Translations under genes and position numbers: made by a program
Origin: Flagellimonas spongiicola
Lineage (GTDB): Bacteria; Bacteroidota; Bacteroidia; Flavobacteriales; Flavobacteriaceae
DNA length: 64,000 bases
Direction of reading: 5' to 3'
Assembly: GCF_023502425.1 (NCBI RefSeq)
Contig: NZ_JAMFMA010000002.1
Span: 124,001-188,000 of the forward strand
Notes under the pieces: model-generated
What the model saw: only the letters and a program-made list of their open reading frames with translations
Databases searched by the model: none
Told to the model about the DNA's origin: nothing
Shown here: positions 62,628 to 64,000 of the stretch, piece after piece
How the letters are laid out: each line of letters begins with the position of its first letter
How positions within the stretch are numbered: the first letter of the stretch is position 1

Positions 62628-62787
62628 AACAAAGACATTTTTGGTTACACAGATTGATGCCCAAGTTGCCCAATTGAAAAGGTATTTTTATTTGGATTTT
62701 CTAATTCTGGATACGATTAAGACCTCCTCTAATTATGGTTGAATTGATAGAATTAATATCCCAGTCCTTTAACAACAAGGTTAAACA

Positions 62788-64000
62788 TTAAAACCAATAC
62801 GTGAGTTTCAATACAAAACCTCTATTATTTGGTTGAAGGCCATTTATCGTATTATAATTATCTGTGTAAATCAAAAACAAATCAGACATAGGAAGGTACC
62901 TCCATTGAAAGCGTGAGAAAACTGAGAAGTTATCTGATTGTGTATTATACTGTGCAACGCCAGTTAAAAACATGTTCGTGGAAAAACTAATATTACTATT
63001 GAAACGCAATAAATGTATTTCTCGTTCCCCAAAATCGGCCGGTAATTTAACATTGTTATAATTATAACTAAGACCAAAATTTCCCCAAGGTTGTATTCTT
63101 ATATTACCATTTAGCAACAAGTTAAATCTATGCCCATTAAAAAATTCTCCGTAACTAGTTCGAATATCGCCTCTTATTTGTTTTCTATTGTCTGTGCTAT
63201 ATTCTAATCCAAATTGCGTGAAAGTATAATTGGATACAGGTAAAGGCGTGAAATCTCCCAAAAAGCTAGTGGGCAACGGCAGGTTTATTTGTCTGTAACG
63301 GACATCTGCAGTTAACGATGCTGTGTTCTTAAAACTGAAATCATACGCCAAATTGTTTTCTGTTTCATTTAAACTCCCATCATGATTGAAATGTACAACA
63401 TGCCAGGTTCTAGAGCCATGCCAGTTTAATACGGATTCCTCTTTTTTAGGGTAAAAAAGATACCTAAAATAGGGGTTGAATTTTATAAACCCTATTCGAA
63501 CTAATTCATCCGTTTCTGCATTGTAGTTTTCTAATCTCGGGTTAATTCCCACCTCGGTGATGTAATTTTCACCAACAACATCAAACGTCCAACCCGATCT
63601 AATTCTTCGCGTGTTATAATTTCCATTGAACCCATAATAAAAATTGTCATCCAATTGTTCATCTGTATGTGAACTATGCAATCTAAAAGTATTGTTGAAC
63701 TTTCCATTCTTGCCTACATAGGCAAACTCCAACCCCAAATTTCGCGAATATGAGTTAGCCCCGTTACCAGCTTCTTGTTTATCAATAACTAAAGCCTTTA
63801 CTACGGATTTATCCAAAACCTGTTGTTGCACTGCGCCAACAGTAAAGTTTTGCGCTTCCAGACTTTCATAGCCCTCTGTTCTAATATGAAGTGCCCCAAT
63901 TCTGGTTTTTTTAGCAAGGTTACCCGTTATTCGCATTCCATAGTCAATCGGTACTATCTGACCGTTGTTCAAACCTATTCTTCTGGAAAAGAAAGGTTCT
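62788..64000 (-). CDS. DUF5916 outer-membrane protein, second copy (5' end outside window)
   Basis: The visible part is the C-terminal 400 or so residues of a homologue of the protein at 60417. The frame is open to the window end: before the first possible start (TTG at 63972) it reads EPFFSRRIG, matching FRPFFSRRIGLENGE in the neighbour, so the gene continues upstream outside the window. The barrel strands correspond one by one (for example YFLYPKKEESVLNWHGSRTWH here and YTFFPQKEDSAIMRHGARTWHY in the neighbour), ending KLTYWF. The two genes are 160 bases apart in the same direction, a tandem duplication that has diverged. Confidence 0.88.
   Translation of the reverse strand, partial: EPFFSRRIGLNNGQIVPIDYGMRITGNLAKKTRIGALHIRTEGYESLEAQNFTVGAVQQQVLDKSVVKALVIDKQEAGNGANSYSRNLGLEFAYVGKNGKFNNTFRLHSSHTDEQLDDNFYYGFNGNYNTRRIRSGWTFDVVGENYITEVGINPRLENYNAETDELVRIGFIKFNPYFRYLFYPKKEESVLNWHGSRTWHVVHFNHDGSLNETENNLAYDFSFKNTASLTADVRYRQINLPLPTSFLGDFTPLPVSNYTFTQFGLEYSTDNRKQIRGDIRTSYGEFFNGHRFNLLLNGNIRIQPWGNFGLSYNYNNVKLPADFGEREIHLLRFNSNISFSTNMFLTGVAQYNTQSDNFSVFSRFQWRYLPMSDLFLIYTDNYNTINGLQPNNRGFVLKLTYWF

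Noticed and set aside
1-64000. Search for defence systems, prophage, insertion sequences, tRNA or rRNA
   Set aside because: No transposase, integrase, phage, restriction, retron or toxin-antitoxin gene and no RNA gene was recognised; the coding space is filled by metabolic, transport and regulatory genes.

Overview
The window looks like a chromosome segment of a marine-type flavobacterium (Bacteroidota, Flavobacteriia). The evidence is two SusC/SusD outer-membrane pairs, lipoproteins with Bacteroidota-style lipoboxes, a type IX secretion (Por) sorting domain, an ECF sigma/FecR pair with an STN-bearing SusC, DUF5916, DUF5107 and DUF6702 proteins, promoter boxes of the TAnnTTTG type and AT-rich intergenic DNA. 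I see no rRNA, tRNA, insertion sequence, prophage or CRISPR array. Nearly all of it is accessory carbohydrate, cell-wall and hydrolase metabolism.

Layout. 1-4.7 kb: end of a dienelactone hydrolase gene, a membrane-anchored AraC regulator, a beta-lactamase-fold serine hydrolase lipoprotein and an HSL-type esterase. 4.6-9.0 kb (minus): a compact set with two HupE/UreJ membrane proteins, a His-rich DUF4198 protein, DUF6702, an M19 dipeptidase lipoprotein and a 60-residue membrane protein. 9.2-11.3 kb (minus): an SGLT-like sugar symporter, its operator region, and the decayed end of an AraC gene. 11.35-13.6 kb (minus): a secreted protein with four near-identical Ig-like repeats and a T9SS tail. 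13.9-19.3 kb (plus): a hexonate operon (GntR, kdgK, dgoD, GntP permease, SMP-30 lactonase) behind a palindromic operator.

19.3-27.3 kb (minus): a muramic-acid/peptidoglycan-fragment locus (SusC, SusD, NamZ, SSS symporter, MurQ), divergent from a DeoR regulator and followed by a BNR sialidase-like lipoprotein with an AraC regulator. 30.8-34.1 kb: one very large ThuA/sugar-dehydrogenase/PKD/cytochrome c lipoprotein. 34.1-38.0 kb (minus): xylB-xylA-lacI. 38.2-51.8 kb (minus): sigma factor, FecR, SusC, SusD, an FG-GAP/UnbV lipoprotein and a DUF5107-TPR protein, probably one polysaccharide-utilisation locus that runs toward xylBA.

52.0-60.4 kb: two more membrane-anchored AraC regulators enclosing an amidohydrolase and a six-gene operon of NTF2-like proteins, a CPBP-family membrane protein, DUF4199, a C45-type amide hydrolase and a PD40 protein. 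60.4-64.0 kb (minus): two tandem DUF5916 outer-membrane proteins, the second cut by the window end.

The most useful new observation is regulatory. The intergenic regions upstream of xylBA-lacI (38.1-38.2 kb) and of the SGLT-like symporter 27 kb away (11.0-11.07 kb) carry the same composite element: a 13-base block and a CG-centred palindrome at exactly the same spacing. This ties the unlinked symporter to the xylose genes and probably to the LacI regulator. The least understood blocks are the HupE/DUF4198/DUF6702/dipeptidase set and the 54.6-59.3 kb operon.
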